A DNA stretch of 10,862 bases from Pavlovales sp. CCMP2436 (Eukaryota; Haptophyta; Pavlovophyceae; Pavlovales). The DNA lies in contig MU631561.1 in assembly GCA_026770615.1 (NCBI GenBank), positions 57,583-68,444 of the forward strand, read 5' to 3'. The position numbers and the translations under genes were made by a program. Below are positions 1 to 6,632 of the stretch, piece by piece. Under the pieces are notes generated by a model. The model was not told where the DNA came from, ran no database searches, and worked only from the letters and a program-made list of their open reading frames with translations. Every line of letters starts with the position of its first letter. The stretch's first letter is position 1.

Positions 1-68
1 CCCCCTTGAGCTTTGCTGTGAGCTGAGCTCGGTTACTGATATTGTTACTGTTACCATTACTATTTCTC

Positions 69-108
69 TTACTGTTACTGTTACGGTTACGGTTACGGTT
101 ACGGTTAC
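69..108. repeat. GTTACK hexamer tandem repeat
   Basis: About six to seven tandem hexamers, GTTACT grading into GTTACG, with looser related hexamers from about 33. It lies in the intron or 5' flank upstream of the first visible exon. The stretch 1-201 otherwise holds only a partial exon copy (118-142) and C homopolymers next to the acceptor. Confidence 0.8.
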
Positions 109-117
109 TACGACTAA

Positions 118-142
118 AGAGGAAGTTGCACTATGACGATGA
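118..142 (+). repeat. Partial copy of the acceptor-side edge of the exon at 202
   Basis: The 25 bases match 200-224 (acceptor AG plus exon start) at about 21 positions and lie 82 bases upstream. The copy runs into a TAG stop soon after and lacks a pyrimidine tract in front, so it is a decoy rather than an exon. Confidence 0.7.
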
Positions 143-201
143 ATAGTTAGATGAAATGATTCACTAACAAACCCCCCCCCCCCTTCCCCCCCCAATCGCA
201 G

Positions 202-2515
202 AGGAAGTCGAGCTATGACGACGACTCGGTGGTCTTTGCGTTCCTGCGCCACCCGGAGGAGAAAGCGGTGGCTGAGCTGGATAAGGTTTTTTCTTCTGAA
301 TGGGGCGTGGGATGGGAGGGGGGGGTTGGCTCGCATATACTAATTGCAGGAATAATTATTGTTTCTCATATATTTTTATACTTTCTGCGCCATGGAGAAA
401 GCGGTGGCTGAGTTGGATAAGGTTCTTTTTTCTCTTTTCTCTTCTGTTTTAAAATGGGGCGTGGGATAGGGGGGTTGGCTCTCATATACGAATTGCAGGA
501 ATTATTATAAGATTTCAGATCTTATTTATTTTCTGCGCCATCCGGAGGAGAAAGCGGTGGCTGAGCTGGATAAGGTTTTTATTTGACTGGGGCGTAGGGG
601 GGGGTGGCTTGGTATTATTATTTTTATTGTTTCTCATTTATTTATATTTCCTGTGCCATCCGGAGGAGAAAGCAGTGGCTGAGCTGGATAAGGTTTTTTT
701 TGTTTTTTTTGCTGCGCTGGATAAGGTTTTTTGTTTTGTTTTGTTTTAGAATGGCGCGTGGGATAGGGGGGTTGGCTCTCATATACGGAATTGCAAGAAT
801 CATTAAAGGTTTCAGATTTTATTTATTTCCTGTACCACCCGGAGGAGAAAGAGGTGGCTAAAGTGGATATAGTATTATATTCATGAAGGGGGGCTCTTGC
901 TATCGGTGTGACAAATCATCTAGCTTATCCTAGCGCTGCAGAAATTGTTATTAATTGTCATATATTCTTCGCGTTCCGACACCACCCGGAGGAGAAAGAG
1001 AGGTGACCCACCTGGATAAGGTAATATCTGCATAATATATACCGCCCTTGCCTGGGCACACTACTGGAGATCCATTGGCACGCGCGGTGGCGCCCAAGCC
1101 AGCGCAGCCAACAACTGAGGCACGCAGCAGGCAATGGGCGACGCAGCGCTCAGACCAGCACAACATTCAAAACCGTCAGACGCCAGCTTGAATCCCTATC
1201 AGAAATATACATTTCTGATAGGGATTCAAACTGGCATCTGACTGTTTTGGAAGCTGTGCTGGTTTGAGCGCTGCGTCGCCCATGTATATAAAAATTAACA
1301 TAATAATAATATATCCAGGAGGAGAAAGAGGTGGCTGACCTGAATTTTTTTTTTTTTTTTGAGATGCTCAACTGACTTCTGTCCCTCCATTGTATGTGCG
1401 TGTGTGTGTGTGTGAATTTTGCTCTTCAGGAGGTGCTCCAGACCTCGAAAGACGTCCAGCTGCACCACCTGCTCAAATTCCTCGTTTTAAAATTGAACCT
1501 CAAAGAATCTTCCTGGATGCACTTCCGCCTCTCGCTCAGACCAACCACCGCTGTGCGCGTCGAGGCCCGGACCGTGCAGCTCATGGTGCGTCAGTTGGGG
1601 GGGGGGGGGGTTGCTCATAATATGTTGGCTAATTAGAATTACGCCCACCTCTATCTCCCCTGCTGTGCTCAGGTTGACACAACACTCGGTCACATCGTGA
1701 AAAACTACCTCACAAACCCCCGGCAGCTCGTGCTCGAATACAGGTTTATTTTTTATTTTTTTAAGTTGCTTCTCAATTATATTACTGAAAGATATTTAAG
1801 CTGGCGTCTGACTCTCTGGAAGTTGTGCTGGTCTTATATGCATTAGTGGCTCAGCAATCTGCGACAGGAGACTCGCCTTAACGCACCGGAGATCTTGCAG
1901 TCTATACAAGAAATTTGATTCTTTCAAGAGGAGGATTATTGAGTCACCCTGTCCGGCCGGCTAGAGACCCCTTGTTGGGAATCGTGGCCGGAGAAAGGAG
2001 ATAACAACCACCCTCGTCAAAAGGGGCAGGCTCGGCAAGCTGCGCACAGCGTACGTCATTCTAATATTATTTTACAATTGGCGTTACGTGTGGACTATTG
2101 TGGGCCCGGGGGGGGGGGGGGTTAGGGCATGTGTGTGTGTGTGTGTGTTGCCCCCATGCCGGAGGTCAGCCGCCAATCCCTGGAGGTGGTGTGTGTGTGT
2201 GTGTGTGTGTATTATGCCTCCTCCCACTCCCACGCACTACGCGGACGTCAAGAGCGCGACACGCCACCAGAGCCGCCCCTGACTTTTTTTTTTCTCTTTT
2301 TCTTTTTTTCTTCCTTTTTTTAATGCCGTAGGTTGGCGTCTTCCCACTCCTACGCGGATGTCAAGCGCGACACGCCCCATGAGCCGCCGCCTGTGCCGCC
2401 CGTAGTGAGCACCGCGCCCTTGCGATCGAACGAGGCGGGCCCTCAGCTAGTTGGGCAAGCGGGCGTCGCTCCTGGTGAACCGGGAGGAGGTGACAGCGTC
2501 GACATCTTCGGATAG
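202..2515 (+). CDS. Polycomb RING-type RAWUL-domain protein, C-terminal part (5' partial, four exons)
   Basis: Proposed exons are 202-285, 1430-1585, 1673-1743 and 2332-2515, with a TAG stop at 2513-2515. The reading frame carries through all three junctions (phases 0, 0 and 2) and gives 164 residues. The acceptors are good: CACTAAC branch-like site and C-rich tract before CGCAG at 201, CTCTTCAG at 1429, a pyrimidine tract and GCTCAG at 1672, a T-rich tract and CCGTAG at 2331. The donors are weaker (GTTTTT, GTGCGT, GTTTAT). The spliced product reads FAFLRHPEEK, then LHHLLKFLVLKLNL, then TLGHIVKNYL and QLVLEYR. This order matches the ubiquitin-like RAWUL fold of PCGF/RING1-type proteins (hydrophobic strand, HLxKFLxxKLxL helix, TLxxI, LxLxYR). 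In that family it follows an N-terminal RING finger and mediates partner binding in Polycomb repressive complex 1. The RING would lie upstream of the window. The tail after the domain (about 60 residues, Pro/Gly/Ala-rich) looks disordered. The family call rests on pattern memory only. The weak first donor could mean a decayed gene. Confidence 0.62.
235..1345 (+). repeat. Degenerate tandem array of an exon 3' end plus its donor site
   Basis: The exon end with the coding motif RHPEEKAVAELDK and its GATAAG|GTTTTT donor recurs with cores near 259-287, 394-422, 548-576, 665-694, 844-872, 990-1022 and 1318-1345. A short extra piece lies at 711-730. Spacing is about 117-179 bases. Units also share intronic pieces such as a GGGGTTGGCTCTCATATAC stretch and AATTGCAGGAAT. 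Later copies decay: stops appear, and the donor changes to GTATTA (fifth) or GTAATA (sixth). Only the first copy joins an intact exon 5' half, so 202-285 is taken as the true exon. A foldback repeat sits between copies six and seven. Confidence 0.85.
1043..1284. mobile_element. Dispersed foldback repeat, copy A (MITE-like)
   Basis: A unit starting CGCCCTTGCC at 1043 and ending near 1203 is followed at once by an inverted copy of its last ~72 bases (1213-1283). The arms 1135-1203 and 1213-1283 are about 90% identical and would form a long hairpin with a loop of only a few bases. The whole left unit recurs at 7628-7790 and an arm fragment at 1796-1834. No coding capacity is seen. It interrupts the exon-end array inside the intron of the RAWUL-type gene. 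Target-site duplications are not clear (TATATA on both sides is weak in this AT-rich sequence). Confidence 0.75.
1399..1414. repeat. TG microsatellite before an acceptor
   Basis: GTGTGTG run in the intron just upstream of the acceptor at 1429. Confidence 0.7.
1796..1834 (-). repeat. Fragment of the dispersed foldback repeat
   Basis: This piece (CTGGCGTCTGACT, then GGAAG, TGTGCTGGTCT) matches the right arm of copy A (1221-1262 region) with a few changes. It is a third, short copy of the element, in the last intron of the RAWUL-type gene. Confidence 0.6.
2222..2278 (+). repeat. Partial copy of the 5' edge of the last exon of the RAWUL-type gene
   Basis: CTACGCGGACGTCAAG followed by CGCGACACGCC matches the exon at 2341-2390 with small indels. 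It lies about 115 bases upstream and is separated from the real acceptor by the T/C tract. The indels break the frame, so it appears non-coding. Confidence 0.7.
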
Positions 2516-2694
2516 GCGTGGCAGTAGGCATAGTACTGCGCCACGGACAGAGGACAGTCGGAGCTCTGGTGCATTCCACTGCAGAGCAGCATGCCCGTTT
2601 GCTATATCTTACTTTGTACAGTAGTTATAGTCTATAGACGCCGACGGGCCTGAAAGTTAGTTATTACCGGAGATCGATCGGTAGTTTATATGTA
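2516..2694. other. 3' flank of the RAWUL-type gene
   Basis: No open frame of note. A 13-base motif GATCGGTAGTTTA at 2676-2688 recurs at 2807-2819 inside the adjacent inverted-repeat element. No clear AATAAA polyadenylation signal is seen. Confidence 0.4.
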
Positions 2695-2984
2695 TATTAT
2701 AGCGACTCAGCATGGTTTAACAGGTGTTGTTCACTCACTGACTTGGTCAACGTCAGTTGTTAGTCCTGGCAGCAGGGATGGTGGTGGTAGAACTAGAGGT
2801 AAGGTTGATCGGTAGTTTAAATAGATATCATATTCATGACCATGTGCCCTGCAAAGGTCTCTTTGTTTCTCAACGCTCGGATCCGGTGAAGACCTGTCAG
2901 GGGACGGGCATACTTCTAGATATTTACTCCTGTGAGTGAACACCACCTGTTCAACGATTGCAACCATGCTAAGCCGCACTATAT
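2695..2984. mobile_element. Short inverted-repeat element (MITE-like)
   Basis: Bases 2719-2738 (AACAGGTGTTGTTCACTCAC) pair with 2932-2951 with one mismatch. The similarity extends outward through an AGCATGGTT block (left ~2709-2718, right ~2961-2970, separated from the core by a few unpaired bases on the right) to TATAG-like ends. This gives imperfect terminal inverted repeats of about 40 bases around a 190-base core. No coding capacity is evident. It lies just upstream of the membrane-protein gene and may have brought promoter sequence with it. Confidence 0.55.
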
Positions 2985-3005
2985 TTAAAACCAAATCCAG
3001 CGTCC

Positions 3006-3030
3006 CGTTTTAAATTTTAAAAATATCACC
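3006..3030 (+). promoter_or_regulatory. Possible TATA-like region of the membrane-protein gene
   Basis: An A/T-only stretch (TTTTAAATTTTAAAAATAT) lies about 180 bases before the ATG at 3209, at the point where composition turns sharply GC-rich. It is the only core-promoter-like feature seen, and it is a weak call. Confidence 0.25.
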
Positions 3031-3208
3031 GGCCGAACCCAGGCGCCAAGGCGTCCATCCGGTCTCCGCGCGAAGTCGGCGCACGAAGCTCTGCGAAGCT
3101 CCTGCCACACACCACCAACCAAGGCGGCGACTCGAGCTCCAAGCCAGCTCTGCAGCCACAGCTAGCTCCGACCGCCACACCTTCGCCTCGCACCGCCAGC
3201 TCACGGCG

Positions 3209-5015
3209 ATGGACCCGCTCGCCTGCCTGCCCGGCCTCGGCTGCCAGCTGGCTCTCACCACCGCGCTCGCCATCACCATCTCCGTCTCGATCACCGTCGG
3301 CGGCTCGGTCATTGCGCGTGCACTGCACGGTCACGTTGCACGGCCGCGCGTGATCAAGCGCATGAAGCAAGACCTTTGCAAGGAGCTCGGCTGGTCGATG
3401 TCCGACTCCGAGGTGTGGAAATTCTTCTGCGAGCTCTTCGTGATTGGCGCGCAGCACCTCCTTGGCGGCTTGCTTGTAATTCCGGCACTCCTCGGCGTAG
3501 GCGATTCGGAGTTTGCGCACAGGCTCGCGATGCTGGGTATCCTCACCGAGGTTGCATATGACGCGTACGACACGGCGCGCTCGCTGTACATGTACTACAT
3601 CACGCACAACTTGCCCGGTGGCAAAAAGGTGCTCTACTTCCTCCTCTTGCACCACCAGATGTCGATCGCGCTTGTCCTCCCATGCAACCTTTACTACTCC
3701 GAAAATCGCGCCTTCTTGTGGATGGCGATGAACCTGATGGGTGCCGGTGGATTTACCGTCTTCGTTAGCCAATTGTCGCAGCTCCTGGACCTCAACACGC
3801 AGCGCGACCTCGCGGTGATGCGCACGCTGGTGGTCTTGCAGTTCGCTATCATGAGCTACACGCGGGTTCTCGCCTACGTTCCGCTCTCCTTTTTGCTCCT
3901 GCGGACTGCCTATAGCGATGGCGCCCACCTCATCTTCACCGTCGGGGTCGTCGCACTCGGCCTGATGGGCTGCTTCAACGTGAGTTATTATTATCATCTT
4001 TATTATTAATAATAATAATTTATTCCGCCCGCGTCTCTCAACGCCGTCGGTTCATAACGACGTCACTCTCGCGAGTGAATCCGCCGTGCCAGCAGGTACC
4101 TTAATAATAATAGTATCAGTTTGTTTTGTTTCTTTGCTGGTGTTATGGGCACGGAGTTCATTCGATCTGCATCTCTACACTTTTAGAACTAACTGCAGGA
4201 GGGATGGGCTGCTTCAACGTAAGATCTATTATCATTGCTATTGTTGATGTTCTTGTTGTTGTTGTTGTTGTTGTTGTTGAGATTTATTAAAATTGCTCCA
4301 CTCTCGACTCCATCGCCCTGGTCGCCGACGCACTTCCTGCCTGGGTGAGTTATTCTTTATTATTATACTTCCTGCCTGGGTGAGTTTTTCTTTATTATTA
4401 TACTTCCTGCCTGGGTGAGTTATTCTTTATTATTATACTTCCTGCCTGGGTGAGTTATTCTTTTTTATTATGATGGGCTGCTTCAACATAAGAACTAACT
4501 GCAGGAGGCTGCTCCCTCTGACGCCCCCCTCCCCCCCCCACCCCTGCATCACCTCCCTCTAACCCACCCCCGTACCCCCCCCTCGCCGCCGTCGCCACTT
4601 GCAGGCGCTGTTGCTGCCCTCCATGTACCGCCGCATGGTTAAGTTCCTCGTGATGGAACTTGTCCCGGCGGCGACCGTCGTACCGCAGCCCGATTCGGCC
4701 GCGGCGCCCGTCCCGCCACTGCGAGTCGGGTCCACGTGCGATGACCTGTTCTCCGACGCGGACAGCTCCTTCTCGCCCGAGCAGCTCGATCACTTCAAGT
4801 TGCGCATCCTTCCGTCCGCCATGTCCCTACTGGCCGCCGCGAAGAAGCAGCTGCGCTCAACTTCAAAACCGCAGCAACTCGGGGAGGAGCCGCAGCCCTC
4901 GAAGGGGGAAGAGCACCAGACGCGACGCTCCATGCGCCACGGCTTACGAAAGCGGTGGCTCACCGCTCGGGCCGGCTCGAGCGACCCTCGCGACGACGTG
5001 TCGCCTGCTGCATAG
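3209..5015 (+). CDS. Multi-pass membrane protein, TLC-domain-like (two exons, 393 aa)
   Basis: Exon 1 is 3209-3979 (257 codons, phase 0, donor CTTCAAC|GTGAGT). Exon 2 is 4605-5015 (136 codons plus TAG, acceptor CCACTTGCAG). The ATG sits in CGGCGATGG. The product has about seven hydrophobic segments near residues 13-36, 72-96, 104-120, 140-160, 166-190, 205-229 and 240-263. The last one spans the splice junction, which supports the exon join. A His-His pair (LLLHHQMS, residues 148-149) inside a membrane segment, and a final helix ending GCFNALLLPSMYRRMVKF, resemble TRAM/LAG1/CLN8 (TLC) proteins. These act in the endoplasmic reticulum or plasma membrane, some in ceramide synthesis or lipid handling. 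Residues from about 279 are a Pro/Ser/Arg-rich, probably cytosolic tail. The gene itself is well supported; the TLC assignment is less sure and the substrate is unknown. Confidence 0.85.
4203..4218 (+). repeat. Copy of the exon 1 end, with donor
   Basis: GATGGGCTGCTTCAAC is identical to 3964-3979 and is followed by a consensus-like GTAAGA donor. A third copy at 4472-4487 is also identical, but the following donor reads ATAAGA. Confidence 0.9.
4249..4279. repeat. GTT microsatellite
   Basis: About nine GTT trinucleotides in a row inside the membrane-protein gene intron. Confidence 0.9.
4332..4471 (+). repeat. Four tandem 35-bp units, each with a GTGAGT donor
   Basis: Units begin ACTTCCTGCCTGGGTGAGT at 4332, 4367, 4402 and 4437 and differ by a few bases. 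Each carries CTGG|GTGAGT followed by a T-rich, TTATTATTAT tail like the start of the real intron at 3980. Period 35. Confidence 0.95.
4472..4487 (+). repeat. Second intronic copy of the exon 1 end, dead donor
   Basis: An exact 16-base copy of 3964-3979. The following ATAAGA lacks the GT needed for splicing. Confidence 0.9.
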
Positions 5016-5030
5016 GCATCACGGGGCTCA

Positions 5031-5213
5031 TGCGCATTGCGAAGCTGCTCCCCGACGCTGAGCTTCCGTGCTGATCAAGGGTGGGGTAGATTTCTGGGGC
5101 ACATGGAGCACGTGGCGCATGGAGCGTCGCGTGTGCACCCTGAAGCCTAGAAATCTGCCCACTTTTGAAATGCACGGGAGCTCTGCGTTGGGGCGCAGCT
5201 TCGCAATGGCGCG
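5031..5213. repeat. Long hairpin in the 3' flank of the membrane-protein gene
   Basis: Left arm 5031-5098 and right arm 5147-5213 are inverted copies (about 75-80% identical, including ATTGCGAAGCTG and AGATTTCT blocks) around a loop of about 48 bases. Within the loop, 5111-5132 is an exact 22-base inverted copy of 4920-4941 in the coding tail of exon 2. The minus strand keeps an open frame across the hairpin (5028-5219, with AKLRPNAELPC and TRRSMRHV). The left arm encodes a similar AKLLPDAELPC on the plus strand. Its origin is unknown. Confidence 0.75.
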
Positions 5214-5399
5214 GAGCACCGGCCGACCGGCGGGAGCGCCGCCTCGGAACGCGCCTCAAGCCGCACGCTTGTCGCCTGAAGTGCTGCCAGCTCGGCGCCC
5301 CTTCCAACATTCCTGTTTGGTCAAAGGGGAAAGAGCAAAGCAATTAGTGACATGCTAAAATCAAGTTGTGGAGTATGTTGTATATTTGAAATCAATGCT
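5214..5399. other. 3' flank of the membrane-protein gene, no gene seen
   Basis: GC-rich up to about 5320, then AT-rich to the inverted repeat at 5400. No convincing open frame and no clear polyadenylation signal. Confidence 0.4.
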
Positions 5400-5424
5400 G
5401 GCTGACCCCACGCTAAAGGGGGGT
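5400..5424 (+). repeat. Left terminal inverted repeat
   Basis: Exact inverted match of 25 bases to 6608-6632, ending in a run of six G and T. Confidence 0.85.
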
Positions 5425-5430
5425 TGGGGT

Positions 5431-5745
5431 GCAGATAACCTTTTCCTTCTCATGACGGGCTGGGATTCAGCGCATCGCGCTTGGACCATCTCAGGTGCTT
5501 ATGGCGAGATCATAGCCGAAAGAATAAGCTGATCCGACCACTTCTTGGCCACCTGCCACGCACGACGGTCGTCGCCGACGCACACGACGACTGGTCTCAC
5601 GACGACGACGACAAGCGAACGACGACCAACGATTTGCCCGATCAGTTTATTCTCGCGGCTATGGCCTCGCCACGAGCACCCGGTGGTATGGTCCGAGCGC
5701 GAGCGCCCCACGAGTTGACCAGCATGCGAAGGAAAAGGTAATGCA
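5431..5745. repeat. 315-base foldback (large inverted repeat)
   Basis: Left arm about 5431-5536, right arm about 5640-5745. Aligned blocks include ACCTTTTCCTT, GGACCAT, TGGCGAG, CATAGCCG, AGAATAA and CTGATC, roughly 75-80% identity over about 105 bases. Both strands can encode related peptides: HSRKNKLI on plus and HSRENKLI on minus. The loop is rich in CGACGA repeats. Confidence 0.75.
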
Positions 5746-5818
5746 TCGAGCGATTTTGAGGAGCTCAACTTTCAAAATACATAGTGACGTCCATCGTGAA
5801 ATTGCATGACCCGTCGAT

Positions 5819-6457
5819 GTGGTGCGCGTCGGCTTTGGCTTCGCTGCTCCTCCTCTTTGGGTCCATGCTCGATGGCTCGCGCACGGAGGGCGCAGCACCC
5901 GTGCTCCACCCAGGCCGCCGTGTTTTGTCAGCGCAGCCGGAGCCGATCCATCGGCCTGCAAAGCATCCCTCGCAGTGCTGGGAGGTCGTGGCGCGCGTCG
6001 AGAGACAACTGACGGGGAAAGCATCCGGGTGGACGTCAGAGGCAAGACTGCTCATGGCGGCGACCAAAGACGCTGTGCTCGAGAGCCGGGATTGTCGACG
6101 TTCACCCTCTTGGACATCGAGGTGCTCGTGGCAGCGCGGCGAGTGCGCGTGCCGGACGTGGAGCTCGTCGAGGCGCGGCAACGTTTGCGCCGCGCCGAGC
6201 ACAGCACTCGGCGGTTTGTCATCTCGCCCGACTCGCTCAAGCAGATCCGCGCGGAGATGCCGACGTCGGACGACGAGTGAGAGGTGGAGAAGGTGCTGCA
6301 GTACCGCACATACTACCGCCAGGAGCAGTGGCTCATCAAGTGGAAGGACTACGGCGAGGATCGCAACACGTGGGAGCCTCTCGCTCACCTGAGCGACGAC
6401 GTGCAGGTCGACGCCCAGCGCGTGAAGGAGCTCTGCATTGAAAGGCAGCTCGCGTGA
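5819..6457 (+). pseudogene. Chromodomain protein remnant with an in-frame stop (mobile-element derived)
   Basis: One frame is open from about 5819 to a TGA at 6278-6280 and resumes in the same frame at 6281-6457. The second part reads EVEKVLQYR, WLIKWKDYGEDRNTWEPLAHL, a clear chromodomain core (VEKxL...R, WLxKWKxY, NTWEPxxxL). Chromodomains bind methylated histone tails and occur at the C-terminus of some retroelement and transposon integrases, where they steer integration. The TGA falls two residues before VEK, the position of the first aromatic-cage residue in HP1-type domains; a Trp codon TGG would need one change. No ATG start, integrase or polymerase motif is seen upstream, so this is a decayed C-terminal piece. 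The part 5819-6100 may not be coding. The second TGA at 6455 lies within GTGAGT, so a donor site there is an alternative. Confidence 0.65.
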
Positions 6458-6607
6458 GTCAGGGCGCGTCAGGACTGAGACACGCGCGCGCATGACGGTG
6501 ACGTCAACGGTGTAAGCCAAATTGAGTTAAAGTAGGCACCGAATTTCAAATTTTCGCTTCGCTGGGGGAGGACCCCCAGACCCCCCTCTGCAAGTGACTG
6601 CCAGCAG

Positions 6608-6632
6608 ACCCCCCTTTAGCGTGGGGTCAGCC
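6608..6632 (-). repeat. Right terminal inverted repeat
   Basis: Exact inverted match to 5400-5424. Confidence 0.85.

Larger units (their letters stand above)
1744..2331 (+). other. Last intron of the RAWUL-type gene, repeat-rich
   Basis: The intron lies between exons three and four as seen here. It holds a fragment of the dispersed foldback repeat (1796-1834), poly-G near 2107-2120, two GT microsatellites (about 2130-2148 and 2190-2210), a partial copy of the next exon's start (2222-2278) and a long T/C tract (2284-2321) feeding the acceptor at 2331. The stretch 1850-2080 shows nothing recognisable. Confidence 0.6.
3980..4604 (+). other. Intron of the membrane-protein gene with decoy splice sites
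   Basis: This 625-base intron runs from GTGAGT to TTGCAG behind a C-rich tract. Inside are two extra copies of the exon 1 end, four tandem donor-bearing 35-bp units and a GTT microsatellite. It also holds two copies of an 18-base segment (4185-4202 and 4491-4508) with ACTAAC branch-like and CTGCAG acceptor-like sequence. A 20-base microexon (4199-4218) bounded by CTGCAG and GTAAGA is formally possible, but it would shift the frame. Confidence 0.75.
5400..6632. mobile_element. Transposon remnant bounded by 25-nt perfect inverted repeats
   Basis: Bases 5400-5424 (starting GGCTGACCCCACGC) and 6608-6632 are exact inverted copies. The 1233-base interval holds a 315-base foldback at its left end, a broken chromodomain coding region, and near its right end a G/C-rich hairpin (CTGGGGG at 6562-6568 with CCCCCAG at 6573-6579). 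The inverted orientation argues against a plain LTR element, whose ends are direct repeats. A cut-and-paste or foldback DNA transposon, or two oppositely placed copies of one repeat, would fit. No clear target-site duplication is visible. Confidence 0.6.

Noticed and set aside
69..108. GTTACG hexamers as a telomeric repeat
   Set aside because: The array is short, mixed with GTTACT, lies beside genes and does not match the common telomere repeats I know.
1043..1284. tRNA-derived SINE
   Set aside because: GGATTCAA in the arm faintly recalls a B box, but no matching A box or A-rich tail is present and the element folds back on itself.
235..1345. CRISPR-like array
   Set aside because: Repeats are long, degenerate and of uneven spacing, carry exon and splice-donor sequence, and the window is eukaryotic.
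3026..3997. A 323-residue open frame on the minus strand
   Set aside because: It lies antisense to the membrane-protein exon, whose hydrophobic segments and splice join are convincing. GC-rich coding sequence often leaves the opposite strand open, and no motif is recognisable.
4302..4344. Extra exon ending in GACGCACTTCCTGCCTGG before a GTGAGT
   Set aside because: The only nearby acceptor-like AG gives a stop codon at once in the required frame, and the direct 3979-to-4605 join keeps a membrane helix intact.
5765..6520. A 251-residue open frame on the minus strand
   Set aside because: It is antisense to the chromodomain region; the chromodomain motif is unmistakable on the plus strand and nothing is recognisable on the minus strand.
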